Of a stretch of 64,000 nucleotides of DNA, positions 28,363 to 36,903 are shown piece after piece. The notes under the pieces are model-generated. The model had not been told where the DNA came from and did not search any database. It saw only the letters and a program-made list of their open reading frames with translations. Positions within the stretch are counted from its first letter, which is position 1, and each line of letters begins with the position of its first letter. The translations under genes were made by a program, and so were the position numbers. This stretch comes from Bradyrhizobium genosp. SA-3. GTDB taxonomy: Bacteria > Pseudomonadota > Alphaproteobacteria > Rhizobiales > Xanthobacteraceae. The stretch spans positions 20,517-84,516 of the forward strand of contig NZ_PSRT01000016.1 in assembly GCF_004212635.1 (NCBI RefSeq), written 5' to 3'.

Positions 28363-30513
28363 CTACTTCCCTTCCAGTGTATTGACCGGTGTCCATTCGG
28401 GCGACGGTGGACTTGCGGCGAGAGCGCTGGCGCGTTTGGCGAACAGCGCCGACGACGGATCGATCTTCGCCGCACGCTCGAACGCTTCGGCCGCCTTGCT
28501 AAACTCCCGCGCCCGCCAGCAGGTCAGCCCTTCCGCATACGCCGCGGCCACCTTCGTCTGCTCGGTGCTCTCCGCGCCTTTCTCCGTCAGCGGTTCGAAC
28601 ACCCTGATCGCTTCGCCGCGCCCCAGCACCCTGATCGCATCGAGCTCGCGCCAGGCGAAGGTGTCGCCGGTCTGCGCCATCGTGGTTTCGGAGGCCATGA
28701 TCGCGGTGCCGTAATATTTGTTGGCGCCCTCGAGCCGCGAGGCCACGTTCACGGTGTCGCTCATCACGGTGTAGTTGAAGCGGCGGCGCGAGCCGATGTT
28801 GCCGACCACGGCTTCGCCGCTGTTGAGGCCGATACGGTGCGAGAGGCCGTGGCCGGCGAAGGCAGGATTGTCGGCGTTGAGCTCCGCCAGCTTCTGGTGG
28901 CACTCCAGCGCGGCATGGACGGCATTGCGCGCATGTGCTGGATCGTCGGCCGGGGCGCCGAACATGGCGACGATGGAATCGCCGATATATTTGTCGACAT
29001 AGCCGCCATGGCCCTCGATGATGTCGGTCATGGCGGACAGATACTCGTTCATCAAGGTCACAAGCTCGCCAGGTGTCATCGTCTCCGCGATCGAGGAGAA
29101 GCCGCTGAGGTCGGAGAAGAACATGGTGACATTGCGCATCTCGCCGCCGAGTGCCGGCATCTTGCCGGACGCAACCATGGTGTTGATCACTTCAGGGGCG
29201 AGATAGAGGGCAAAGCTCTTGCGCAGGAAGCGCTCGTCGCGATCGGCCAGCACGAAGCGGTAGCCGATCATCATCGCGAGCGCCGCAAGGCTTGCGAGTG
29301 CGGGCTCGGTCAGCGGCAGTGCCAGTGCGTGGACGAACGCACCGACGGCCACGGCGGCGTAAACGGCGGTGAGGCCGAGCCATGCAATCAGTGCGCCGCT
29401 CGGCGCAAGCATGCAGGCGGCGCAAGCGATGACGAGGGCGAACGCGATCGTGAGAATGCTCCGCGCGGGAAAGCCGAGCTCGGTCACGGCATCGCGTTCG
29501 ATCAGGTTGCGAACGACGGTGGCGTGCACAAAGACGCCGGCGACATCGCTGCGCGGGCGTTGCGCGCCACGCTCTGGCGCGGGCAGAGCGCATCGCGCGG
29601 CCGGCGTCCCGTCATATCCGCCCGACAGGCGCATCGAGGTGAGCTTACGGTCCTCGAAATTCAGGACCGTGCCGAGCAGCACGACCTTGTCGTCGAAGGC
29701 GCGGCGAAAGAAATCGCGATCGCCCTTCTCGACGCAGGCGCGCAGGTCGGCGAAGGAGAAGGTCGGGACGTCGCGTCCCAGCCCGCGAAAGTTGAGCGTC
29801 ATTGTATTCGGTATCGCGCTCGGGATCGCATAGCCGGACAACTCGGTCGCGCCGGACGGCGCAATCTCAGGCTTTGCGCCAAGCGCACGCGCTGCGAGCT
29901 CCACCGCCATCGCGGGGACCGACCTGCCCTCGATGGCAAAGCTCAACGGCATGCGCCGCATCACATCGTCGGGGTCGGTGTGGACATTGAGCGCGCGGAC
30001 GGTGTTGCGCACGGCCACTTGCTGTGCGCGATAGGGTACTTCCGGATGGTCGTTGCTCAGGATTTCGCCGAGCACCAGTTTGCCGCTGTCGGAGAGCTGC
30101 CGCAGGGCGATCAAATAATCCCGATCAAATCCTTTCATGCGCGTGCCGAGCGGGGCGTCGCCGAAGGGAATTTCCGACTGCTCGATCGAGTTCTTGAAGA
30201 TGACGTCGAAGCCGATGACCTTGGCGCCGCCCTCGGTGATGCTGCCGAGCACCCGGCCAATCTCGCGCGTCCAGGTCTGCGTCGGCGATCCCTTGAAGGG
30301 CGGGGTGTCGTAGGTCTCTCCATCGATCGCCACCACGACGACTGGCGACGTCGCAGGTTCGCGGCGCTCGCCGACCAGCTTGCCGCGCATCGCCGTGAGG
30401 ATGTCGAGCGAGAGACCTTGCAGCGTCTGAAGCGGCGGGGACGTGACGATCGCGCCCGCGAGGAGCGCGATCAGGATCGCCGCAACGATGTCCCGCCTGC
30501 CGATCCGCCGCAT
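28363..30513 (-). CDS. CHASE2-domain adenylate/guanylate cyclase
   Basis: 716 residues: N-terminal helix (about 10-27), extracytoplasmic CHASE2 sensor (about 35-330), three helices (about 345-425), then a class III nucleotide cyclase domain (about 465-640) and a short C-terminal helical, TPR-like tail. Catalytic features are intact: metal Asp in MFFSDLSGFSS, second metal Asp in YIGDSIVAMFG, and the Asn/Arg pair in SDTVNVASRLEG. cAMP is the likelier product but the purine-specificity residues were not decided. A FecR-like exported protein is encoded 20 bp upstream on the same strand, a pairing seen repeatedly with CHASE2 proteins. Confidence 0.93.
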   Translation of the reverse strand: MRRIGRRDIVAAILIALLAGAIVTSPPLQTLQGLSLDILTAMRGKLVGERREPATSPVVVVAIDGETYDTPPFKGSPTQTWTREIGRVLGSITEGGAKVIGFDVIFKNSIEQSEIPFGDAPLGTRMKGFDRDYLIALRQLSDSGKLVLGEILSNDHPEVPYRAQQVAVRNTVRALNVHTDPDDVMRRMPLSFAIEGRSVPAMAVELAARALGAKPEIAPSGATELSGYAIPSAIPNTMTLNFRGLGRDVPTFSFADLRACVEKGDRDFFRRAFDDKVVLLGTVLNFEDRKLTSMRLSGGYDGTPAARCALPAPERGAQRPRSDVAGVFVHATVVRNLIERDAVTELGFPARSILTIAFALVIACAACMLAPSGALIAWLGLTAVYAAVAVGAFVHALALPLTEPALASLAALAMMIGYRFVLADRDERFLRKSFALYLAPEVINTMVASGKMPALGGEMRNVTMFFSDLSGFSSIAETMTPGELVTLMNEYLSAMTDIIEGHGGYVDKYIGDSIVAMFGAPADDPAHARNAVHAALECHQKLAELNADNPAFAGHGLSHRIGLNSGEAVVGNIGSRRRFNYTVMSDTVNVASRLEGANKYYGTAIMASETTMAQTGDTFAWRELDAIRVLGRGEAIRVFEPLTEKGAESTEQTKVAAAYAEGLTCWRAREFSKAAEAFERAAKIDPSSALFAKRASALAASPPSPEWTPVNTLEGK

Positions 30514-30533
30514 CGCGCCGTCGCTAGGTCCGT

Positions 30534-31202
30534 TTATTCGAGCCGCAGCAAGCGGCCGATCACCGGGGTGGTCGACGTGGTGGCGCCGGCGTCGACCTGG
30601 AAGGCGTAACGCTTGGCGCCGAGAATGGCGAGATAGCTGCCGCCCGGGGTCAGCGCCTTCCCGGCCTTGGCAAAGTCATAGAACTTGCCGCGGATCATCA
30701 CGTCGTTCTTGAGCGGCACGCTGATCGTGGGCTCCTTGCCGTCGGTGCGCTCGATCACCAGCGTGCTGCCGCTCTTGGCCTGGACCAGCGGCGCGACGCC
30801 ATAGATCGTCGGCAGCTTGGACGGAGCGCCCTTGGCATCGGACCGCATGGTCCGGAACGTGGTCGCGGCACTCTGGTTCGCCTCGCGTTCGGAGAGCTGC
30901 GCCGCCTTGGTATCACAGGGCACCTTGGCGCGCTGCACGTCGCCGAGCTGCACGGTGCTTTGCTCGGCGCCGACCAGGACGACGCCTTCGCTGATCGTCT
31001 CGCGCAAGCAGGATTTGAGATAGCTGAGCGTAATGCTGGTCTTGGGCCCGAGCTTGATGATTTTGCCCGGCGCCACATAGTCCATGAACTCGACGCCGTC
31101 GATCTTGCCTTGCACATCCTCGACGATTGCGGCCGGGGTCTCCGCCACGGCGGGGCCCGCAACACAGAACGCGCCGACAAGGGCGCCGATCAGGCTTCTC
31201 AT
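30534..31202 (-). CDS. Exported FecR-like protein paired with the CHASE2 cyclase
   Basis: About 222 residues with a signal peptide (1-22, ending VAE-TP). The mature N-terminus resembles the FecR beta-domain pattern: AAIVEDVQGKIDGVEFMDYV, then LGPKTSITLSYLKSC and ISEGVVLVGAEQS. It probably works in the periplasm together with the CHASE2 sensor encoded 20 bp downstream. ATG 31202 is chosen; ATG 31214 four codons earlier is equally possible. The FecR assignment is moderate; no sigma-factor partner is present. Confidence 0.7.
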   Translation of the reverse strand: MRSLIGALVGAFCVAGPAVAETPAAIVEDVQGKIDGVEFMDYVAPGKIIKLGPKTSITLSYLKSCLRETISEGVVLVGAEQSTVQLGDVQRAKVPCDTKAAQLSEREANQSAATTFRTMRSDAKGAPSKLPTIYGVAPLVQAKSGSTLVIERTDGKEPTISVPLKNDVMIRGKFYDFAKAGKALTPGGSYLAILGAKRYAFQVDAGATTSTTPVIGRLLRLE

Positions 31203-31318
31203 GGGTATTCTCATTCAGTTCGACCGATGCTTTGCCGGTCCCCGTCCCGGTCCGATGCTTAGCAGCGGCGCGCCCAGGCAAGTGTGACCAGAATCACTCT
31301 TTGATATTGGTGCACCTT

Positions 31319-31364
31319 ATCAGGAACAGGTTCAAATCGGCATCAGGAACAGGTTCAAATCGGC
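31319..31364. repeat. 23-bp tandem duplication at the 3' end of the HD-GYP gene
   Basis: The sequence atcaggaacaggttcaaatcggc occurs at 31319-31341 and again at 31342-31364 with no change. The second copy contains the stop codon (31355-31357) of the HD-GYP gene, so the last two codons and stop come from the repeat unit. It looks like a recent slippage duplication. Confidence 0.9.
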
Positions 31365-32407
31365 GATCGGGTATCAAGCCGTCCGGCGGCGATCTCGACA
31401 ACCTCGTCCCAGCGCGACAGGAAGGCCTCGACGCAAGCCGGATCGAATTGCCGACCCTTGTTCTCGACCAGGTAATTGCGCGCCACCTCGAGCGCCATTG
31501 GCTCCTTATAGGGCCGCCGGGTCGTCAGGGCGTCGAAGACATCGGCGACCGCGACCACGCGCGCGGCGACCGGAATCGCGTCGGCCCTGAGGCCGTTCGG
31601 ATAGCCCGCGCCATCCCAGCGCTCGTGATGGCCTGCGGCAATTTGTGCTCCGAGCCGGATCAGCTCGCAGCCGGAGTCCGCCAGGATCCGTTCGCCGATC
31701 GCGGCATGCGTCCTGATCACCGCCATCTCCTCGTCGGTGAGCTTGCCGGACTTGAGCAGGATGTTGTCGGGGATGGCGACCTTGCCGACGTCGTGCAGGG
31801 GGGCTGCGAGATAAATGTCGCGGCAGAGCCGGGCCGGCAGGCCGAGCTGTTCGGCGATGATGCGGCTGTAGCGTGCCACCCGTAGCGTATGCTCGCCGGT
31901 GTCATTGTCGCGGTATTCGACCGCAAGCGCGAGCCGCAGGATGATCTCCTCTTCGCGCTCGCCGAGCTTTCGTGTCGCTGCTGCGACTTCGCTGGCCAGA
32001 TGCGCGGCACGATCGCTGAGCTTGCGCACGGCTGCACCAAGCTGAATCAAATTCCGCAAACGCACCGTCATCTCGACGCTTTGCGGCTGCTTGGGCAGGA
32101 AATCAGTCGCACCGGCCTGCAGCGCTTCCATCTTGAGGTCATCGGTCTGTCGCGAGGTGATCATCGCGATCGGGATGTCGGCGCAGCCGGGCAGGGTGCG
32201 GAAGACGCGGATGAAGCTGATGCCGTCCATATGCGGCATCTCGTAGTCGACCAGCACGAGATCGAAGACGCGCTCGCGCGCGCAGGCCAGCGCTTCGACG
32301 GGATCGAGGAAGGTTGTGGCCTCGACCAGGCCTTCGGCCTCGATATGACGTTTGAGGAAGTTGAGGACGGAGCGGCTGTCATCAACCAGGAGCGCTTGGG
32401 TCAGCAT
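31355..32407 (-). CDS. Response regulator with HD-GYP phosphodiesterase output
   Basis: 350 residues: receiver domain (1-120) with Asp9, Asp10, phospho-acceptor Asp54 (VLVDYEMPHMDG) and a Lys in FLPKQPQS; a coiled linker (about 125-155); then an HD-GYP domain (about 155-335) with the HD pair in LHDVGKVAIPD and the GYP motif in GAGYPNGL. HD-GYP domains hydrolyse c-di-GMP, usually to GMP. No histidine kinase lies beside it, but it is divergent from the chemotaxis operon in the ancestral arrangement suggested by the flanking repeat. It could link phosphorelay input to c-di-GMP levels. Confidence 0.93.
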   Translation of the reverse strand: MLTQALLVDDSRSVLNFLKRHIEAEGLVEATTFLDPVEALACARERVFDLVLVDYEMPHMDGISFIRVFRTLPGCADIPIAMITSRQTDDLKMEALQAGATDFLPKQPQSVEMTVRLRNLIQLGAAVRKLSDRAAHLASEVAAATRKLGEREEEIILRLALAVEYRDNDTGEHTLRVARYSRIIAEQLGLPARLCRDIYLAAPLHDVGKVAIPDNILLKSGKLTDEEMAVIRTHAAIGERILADSGCELIRLGAQIAAGHHERWDGAGYPNGLRADAIPVAARVVAVADVFDALTTRRPYKEPMALEVARNYLVENKGRQFDPACVEAFLSRWDEVVEIAAGRLDTRSPI

Positions 32408-32506
32408 CGGCGGCCGGGGCTCTCTTCGCTGGCAAAGGCACGAACCCCACGCATAACCCGAGCGAATTTAACGCGAAGCAAATGCCCGCACGGAGGCGCA
32501 CGGCGA

Positions 32507-32528
32507 CGATGGCGCTCAATCCCACGGA
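32507..32528 (+). repeat. Left copy of a 22-bp direct repeat (matches the STAS gene start)
   Basis: cgatggcgctcaatcccacgga is identical to 33647-33668, exactly 1140 bp away, where it covers the start of the STAS gene. From the ATG at 32509 a short frame encodes MALNPTDAVSLSR and continues about 49 codons without STAS similarity. The copies bracket the low-GC PAP2-like gene. Confidence 0.85.
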
Positions 32529-32572
32529 TGCGGTGTCGTTGTCGCGCCACACCGCCTCACACGACGCGATCG

Positions 32573-33271
32573 CTATCGGAATTGCCCCCACATTCGCACA
32601 AGGCTTTTTCCGGCTTGTTGCAAGCCCTGAAAGAGGTTGGCCGCATCTGACAAGAAAATGAATAAAAGTGCATGAACAATATACATGCGGCCCTCAAACC
32701 ATGTCAGTACGCGCTCAAACATTATTCTTGGGTATGGGATTGCGCTAAAAAGAAAGACGCATGTCGGTCCCAAGACCAGCGATCCAATGATATCGCTTGG
32801 ATAGTGCCACGCAAAAATGACCCGAGGGAGTGCAATGACCGTCGTGGTCCAAAGGAAGCAAAACAAGCCCACCAATCGATTCTCCAACAAAATAACCGTG
32901 GCTAAGGCGAAAAACAGTGTCGCCGTGTCGCTGGGGAACGAGCCTGTACGATCCCAGGCCACCCTCCATCTGTGATCGTCGATTATTTTCAGTTGAAGCG
33001 CTGGGTCCAAGAGTGGACGTGTATGGCCAGCGAGATGAAACTGCATCCAAACCGAGAGGACAGTCGCTACACAGACTGCAAGGAGTCCGGTCAGCATTCG
33101 GCTGCGACGTTCTCCGCAATCCCCGGAGAACCACAGGGCGATCAAAGCAAAGAATAGCGGAAAGCCACTGAATAGGTGATTGTTGACAAGCTCCCACAGA
33201 TACCGCGACTCGCTTCCCCCGAACGAGTTGAGACTCCACAGGAGTTCCTGATCCCAATCGCCGTTCATCAT
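32573..33271 (-). CDS. PAP2-like membrane protein, probably transferred
   Basis: 232 residues with about six helices and the PAP2 phosphatase layout: TRP of motif 1 (HLAGHTRPLLD), motif 2 as GSFPSDTATLF and motif 3 as RVIFAWHYPSD. Motif 3 has its Arg, His and Asp, but the His of motif 2 (normally PSGH or PSDH) is Thr and the motif 1 Lys is absent, so activity is doubtful. GC content is visibly below the neighbours (lines near 32700 are about 45%), no Shine-Dalgarno precedes the ATG, and two 22-bp direct repeats flank it. These suggest acquisition from elsewhere. Confidence 0.8.
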   Translation of the reverse strand: MMNGDWDQELLWSLNSFGGSESRYLWELVNNHLFSGFPLFFALIALWFSGDCGERRSRMLTGLLAVCVATVLSVWMQFHLAGHTRPLLDPALQLKIIDDHRWRVAWDRTGSFPSDTATLFFALATVILLENRLVGLFCFLWTTTVIALPRVIFAWHYPSDIIGSLVLGPTCVFLFSAIPYPRIMFERVLTWFEGRMYIVHALLFIFLSDAANLFQGLQQAGKSLVRMWGQFR

Positions 33272-33648
33272 TAATCATTAATCGCTGAACCGCATTTTTA
33301 GTTCGCAGGCCAATCACATCAGAAACGCTTTCTGCCTCCCGGATCATCTACGTCTTTAGTTAAACGGAGGGTCCATCCGGATTACGCCGTCTAATCCCAC
33401 ACGCTGCACGCCTCGGAGGAAACCTCGTCCCAACGGCGGGCAAGTGATCGCCCCGGCCTCTTGCCGAACGAATTCCAATGTTGGTCGAAGCGCCGGCACG
33501 GCCTCTCAACGAGCTGTGCACGCCTGCATGCATTTGCGCGAATTACGAGTGAATGTGACCCGTAGTTGTACGGAGGCCCGCGTTAGGGGTTTGCTCACTC
33601 GATTCGCGTCAAACGTGTATTGTTAATTTTAGCAAGGGCGGGGCAGCG
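33272..33648. promoter_or_regulatory. 377-bp region upstream of the chemotaxis operon
   Basis: It contains no convincing gene. It must hold the promoter for the STAS-che operon and, on the other strand, for the PAP2-like gene (AT-rich attaatcattaatc at about 33270-33282). No sigma-factor consensus was identified with confidence. Confidence 0.4.
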
Positions 33649-33668
33649 ATGGCGCTCAATCCCACGGA
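33647..33668 (+). repeat. Right copy of the 22-bp direct repeat
   Basis: Identical to 32507-32528. This copy contains the start codon and first six codons of the STAS gene. Confidence 0.85.
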
Positions 33669-33972
33669 GCCGAAGTGGTCGTTGCGGTTGCCCGCCGATT
33701 GCAGCATTGCGGCCATTCGCAGCGTCTATGACCTCATTCGCGAGGCATTCGGCCGTCAGGAGCGGCTCGAGATCGACTGTTCGAGCGTCGACAAGGCCGA
33801 CGTGACCTCGATCCAGCTTCTGCTGTCGACCGCCAAGACGGGCGAGGCGCAAGGCCGCCCGGTGGTCCTGACCTCCTTCTCTCAGTCTTTCCGCAACACC
33901 CTTCGCCGCGCCGGCTTTGCCGGCGAGGCGATGATGGATCAGCATTTCCCGCAAAAGAAAGATGGCACCTGA
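33649..33972 (+). CDS. STAS-domain protein of the chemotaxis operon
   Basis: 107 residues with the STAS fold of anti-sigma-factor antagonists and MlaB-like proteins: SLRLPADCSIAAI, then LEIDCSSVDKADVTSIQLLL and the helix FRNTLRRAGF. The phosphorylatable Ser/Thr position of SpoIIAA-type proteins corresponds to the TSIQLL region. It overlaps cheY by 1 nt (stop TGA / start ATG), so it is the first gene of the che operon. STAS genes head several alphaproteobacterial che clusters; their role in signalling is not settled. Confidence 0.85.
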   Translation: MALNPTEPKWSLRLPADCSIAAIRSVYDLIREAFGRQERLEIDCSSVDKADVTSIQLLLSTAKTGEAQGRPVVLTSFSQSFRNTLRRAGFAGEAMMDQHFPQKKDGT

Positions 33973-34337
33973 TGGCCACGATTCTGACCGTCGACGATTC
34001 CCCCAGCATCCGGCAAATGATCAAGGTCGTGCTCGAGCCGGCCGGTCACAACGTGATCGAGGCCGGCGATGGCGCGCAGGGGCTTGCCAAGGCCCAGGCT
34101 GGCAAGCTCGACCTCGTCATCACCGACCTTAACATGCCCGTGATGAACGGGCTGGAGCTGATCCGGGCGCTGCGCAAGCTGCCGAGCGCGGTCGGAATGC
34201 CCATCGTGTTCCTGACCACCGAATCCAACGACGCGGTGAAGCAGGAAGCCAAGAGCGCCGGTGCCACCGGCTGGATCACCAAACCGTTCAAGCCCGAGCA
34301 GTTGCTCGCCGTCGTCGGCAAGCTGGTGCGTGCATGA
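33972..34337 (+). CDS. cheY: Chemotaxis response regulator CheY
   Basis: 121-residue single receiver domain. Acid pocket Asp8-Asp9, phospho-acceptor Asp52 (VITDLNMPVMNG), conserved Thr in FLTTESND and Lys in WITKPFKPEQ are all present. It is the direct target of CheA. Its start overlaps the STAS stop and its stop overlaps the cheA start (ATGA). Confidence 0.95.
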   Translation: MATILTVDDSPSIRQMIKVVLEPAGHNVIEAGDGAQGLAKAQAGKLDLVITDLNMPVMNGLELIRALRKLPSAVGMPIVFLTTESNDAVKQEAKSAGATGWITKPFKPEQLLAVVGKLVRA

Positions 34338-36406
34338 GCGCAATGGACCCGACCGAGGTCTTCCGCCAGGAAGCCAGCGAGCTCTTCGAAGTTCTGGAAG
34401 GGGCCCTGCTCGACCTCGGCCAGCGTCCCGACGACCGCGAGCTGGTCGATTCCGCTTTCCGCGCCCTGCATACGATCAAGGGCTCGGGCGCCATGTTCGG
34501 CTTCGACAAGGTCGCCTCGTTCACTCACGAATTCGAGACCGCCTTCGACCGCGTCCGCAAGGGCGAGATCAAGCCGACGCAGGAGCTGATCTCGGTCGCG
34601 CTCGCCGCCAAGGACTACATCCGCGCGCTGATCGAGGATCCCCAATCGACCGACGACATCATCGGCGAAGCCATCCTCGACGATCTCAGGCGCTTCGTCT
34701 CGTCCGACCAGCCTGTTGCGCCCGTCGCCGAGATCGCCGAAGCGCCGCCGCTGGCCCCCGGCGAGCGCAAGCAGGCCGGCTGGCACCTATATCTGGAATT
34801 CGAATCCCACGTCCTGCGCAACGGCTCGAACCCGCTCGACCTGCTGGAAGATCTCTGCAAGCTCGGCCCCTGCTTCGTCGTCCCGATCACCGACGGCATC
34901 CCGTTCCTCGACGAGATGGAGCCCGAAGACTGCTATCTGAAGTGGGACGTCAAGCTGCATGCGGCCTGCGACAAGGACGCGATCGACGACGTCTTCATGT
35001 TCGTCCAGGACGAGATGAAGCTGACGCTCTCGCCGCTGGAGCATGTTGAGGCGCCCGCGCCAATGCCGCTGTTCCAGCTGCTCGACGAGGAGCCGGCGGC
35101 CCCGGTGGCCGAGATGCCTGCGCCGGCGGTTGAGGTTGCCGCGCCGGTCGTCGAGCAGCCTGTTGCAAAGGCGGAGCCGAAATCTGAATCAAAGCCGGAA
35201 CCGAAGGCCGAGGCCAAGCGCGACGATCGCGGCATCGCCACCGTCCGCGTCCAGGCCGAGCGCCTCGACGAGCTAATGGATCGGGTCGGCGAGCTCGTCA
35301 TCGCCCAGGCGCGGCTGACCCAGCTCGCCGCCGCCGGCTCCGATCTCTCGATCAAGATGATCGCTGAGGAGATCGAGCGCCTTGCGTCCTCCTTACGCGA
35401 CACCACGATGGGCGCGCGCATGGTGCCGATCGGTTCGTTGTTCGGCCGCTTCCGCCGCCTGGTGCACGATTTGTCGCGCGACCTGTCGAAACCGGTCGAA
35501 TTCGTCACCTCGGGCGAGGACACCGAGCTCGACAAGACCATGATCGAGTGCCTCGCCGATCCATTGGTGCACCTGATCCGCAACGCCATCGACCACGGCA
35601 TCGAGGACACCGCGACGCGCGCCGCCAACGGCAAGACCGAGCAGGGCCGCATCGAGCTCGCCGCCGTTCATTCCGGCGCGCAGGTGCTCGTCACCGTGAA
35701 GGACAATGGCGGCGGCCTCAACACCGCGCGCATCCGGGCCAAGGCGGAAGAGCAGGGGCTGATCGCGGCCGGCGCCGTGCTCACCGATCACGAGATCCAC
35801 CAATTCCTGTTCCATCCGGGATTCTCGACCGCGCAGACCATCTCGGCGCTGTCCGGCCGCGGCGTCGGCATGGACGTGGTCAAGCGCACCATCGAGAACA
35901 TGCGCGGCTCGATCGATCTGTCGACCAGGCCGGGCCAGGGCACCACCGTGACGCTGCGCCTGCCGCTGACGCTTGCGATCATCGAGGGCCTTCTGATCCG
36001 CGTCGGCGAAGGCCGCTACATCATTCCGCTGTCGGCTGTGGAAGAATGCGTCGAGCTGACGGCCGAGGACGAGCGTTCGCGCGGCCGCAACTTCCTCAAC
36101 GTGCGCGGCAATCTCGTCCCGTTCCTGCGCTTGCGCGAGATCATGGCCGCATCGGGCGTACCTGACCGGCACCAGAAGACGATCATCATCTCGACCGGAG
36201 AGACCCGCGTCGGCCTCGTCGCCGATCAGATCATCGGCAACCACCAGACCGTGATCAAGTCGCTCTCCAAGCTGCATTCGGATGTCACGATGTTCTCCGG
36301 CGCGACCATCCTCGGTGACGGCACGGCGGCGTTGATCCTCGACGTCGCGCAGCTCGTCGCGCTGGCGCAGTCGAAGGTCGAGAAGCACATCAGCGAGGCG
36401 GCGTGA
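34334..36406 (+). CDS. cheA: Chemotaxis histidine kinase CheA
   Basis: 690 residues. P1 HPt domain with phospho-acceptor His46 (RALHTIKGSGAMFGF); a P2-like target-binding region (about 135-240); an Ala/Pro/Glu/Lys-rich linker (about 245-300); dimerisation P3 (ERLDELMDRVGELVIAQARL); ATPase P4 with NAIDHGIE, DNGGGL and GRGVGMDVV; and the C-terminal CheW-like P5. All boxes look intact. The gene overlaps cheY upstream and cheW downstream, so the core complex is co-translated. Confidence 0.96.
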   Translation: MSAMDPTEVFRQEASELFEVLEGALLDLGQRPDDRELVDSAFRALHTIKGSGAMFGFDKVASFTHEFETAFDRVRKGEIKPTQELISVALAAKDYIRALIEDPQSTDDIIGEAILDDLRRFVSSDQPVAPVAEIAEAPPLAPGERKQAGWHLYLEFESHVLRNGSNPLDLLEDLCKLGPCFVVPITDGIPFLDEMEPEDCYLKWDVKLHAACDKDAIDDVFMFVQDEMKLTLSPLEHVEAPAPMPLFQLLDEEPAAPVAEMPAPAVEVAAPVVEQPVAKAEPKSESKPEPKAEAKRDDRGIATVRVQAERLDELMDRVGELVIAQARLTQLAAAGSDLSIKMIAEEIERLASSLRDTTMGARMVPIGSLFGRFRRLVHDLSRDLSKPVEFVTSGEDTELDKTMIECLADPLVHLIRNAIDHGIEDTATRAANGKTEQGRIELAAVHSGAQVLVTVKDNGGGLNTARIRAKAEEQGLIAAGAVLTDHEIHQFLFHPGFSTAQTISALSGRGVGMDVVKRTIENMRGSIDLSTRPGQGTTVTLRLPLTLAIIEGLLIRVGEGRYIIPLSAVEECVELTAEDERSRGRNFLNVRGNLVPFLRLREIMAASGVPDRHQKTIIISTGETRVGLVADQIIGNHQTVIKSLSKLHSDVTMFSGATILGDGTAALILDVAQLVALAQSKVEKHISEAA

Positions 36407-36867
36407 TGAACGACGGGTTGGCGGGCGAGCAACGGTCGGGTGCGATGCAGGTCGTGATGATCGGCCTCGGGGAGGAGAAGTTCGCGCTCGACGCCGGCCT
36501 CGTGCGCGAGATCATCGATCCTGTGCCGGTGACCAAGGTGGCGGGCGCGCGGGCCTTCGTCCCGAGCGTGATCAATGTGCGTGGCAATGTCATTCCGCTC
36601 GCCGATCTACGCATCCGCTTCGGCATGCCGCAACTCGACAATTCGGCCGATACGCGCATCGTCGTCATCGAGCTCGAGCTTGACGGCGAGCCTGTGCTGG
36701 TCGGCGTCACCGCCGACAAGGTCTACGAGGTCACGGAGATCTCGCAGACCGACGTGCAGCAGACGCCGCGCGTCGGCATGCATTGGAAGCCGGAGTTCAT
36801 TCGCTTCATCGCCAAATGGCGTGAAGAGTTCGTCATCGTTCCCAACATGGAACGCATCCTGAATTGA
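36406..36867 (+). CDS. cheW: Chemotaxis coupling protein CheW (first copy)
   Basis: 153 residues with a CheW SH3-like fold: GEEKFALDAGLVREIID, INVRGNVIPLADLRIRFG and VGVTADKVYEVTEI. ATG 36406 overlaps the cheA TGA. It bridges CheA and receptors. It differs clearly from the second CheW at 38679, so this is not a recent duplication. Confidence 0.94.
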   Translation: MNDGLAGEQRSGAMQVVMIGLGEEKFALDAGLVREIIDPVPVTKVAGARAFVPSVINVRGNVIPLADLRIRFGMPQLDNSADTRIVVIELELDGEPVLVGVTADKVYEVTEISQTDVQQTPRVGMHWKPEFIRFIAKWREEFVIVPNMERILN

Positions 36868-36903
36868 AATGGGGTCTCGGGCGAGACTGGGTAGGGGCTG
36901 GAA

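Noticed and set aside
28336..30609. 757-codon plus-strand frame opposite the CHASE2 cyclase
   Set aside because: Antisense to an intact cyclase with all catalytic motifs; also overlaps the palindromic repeat.
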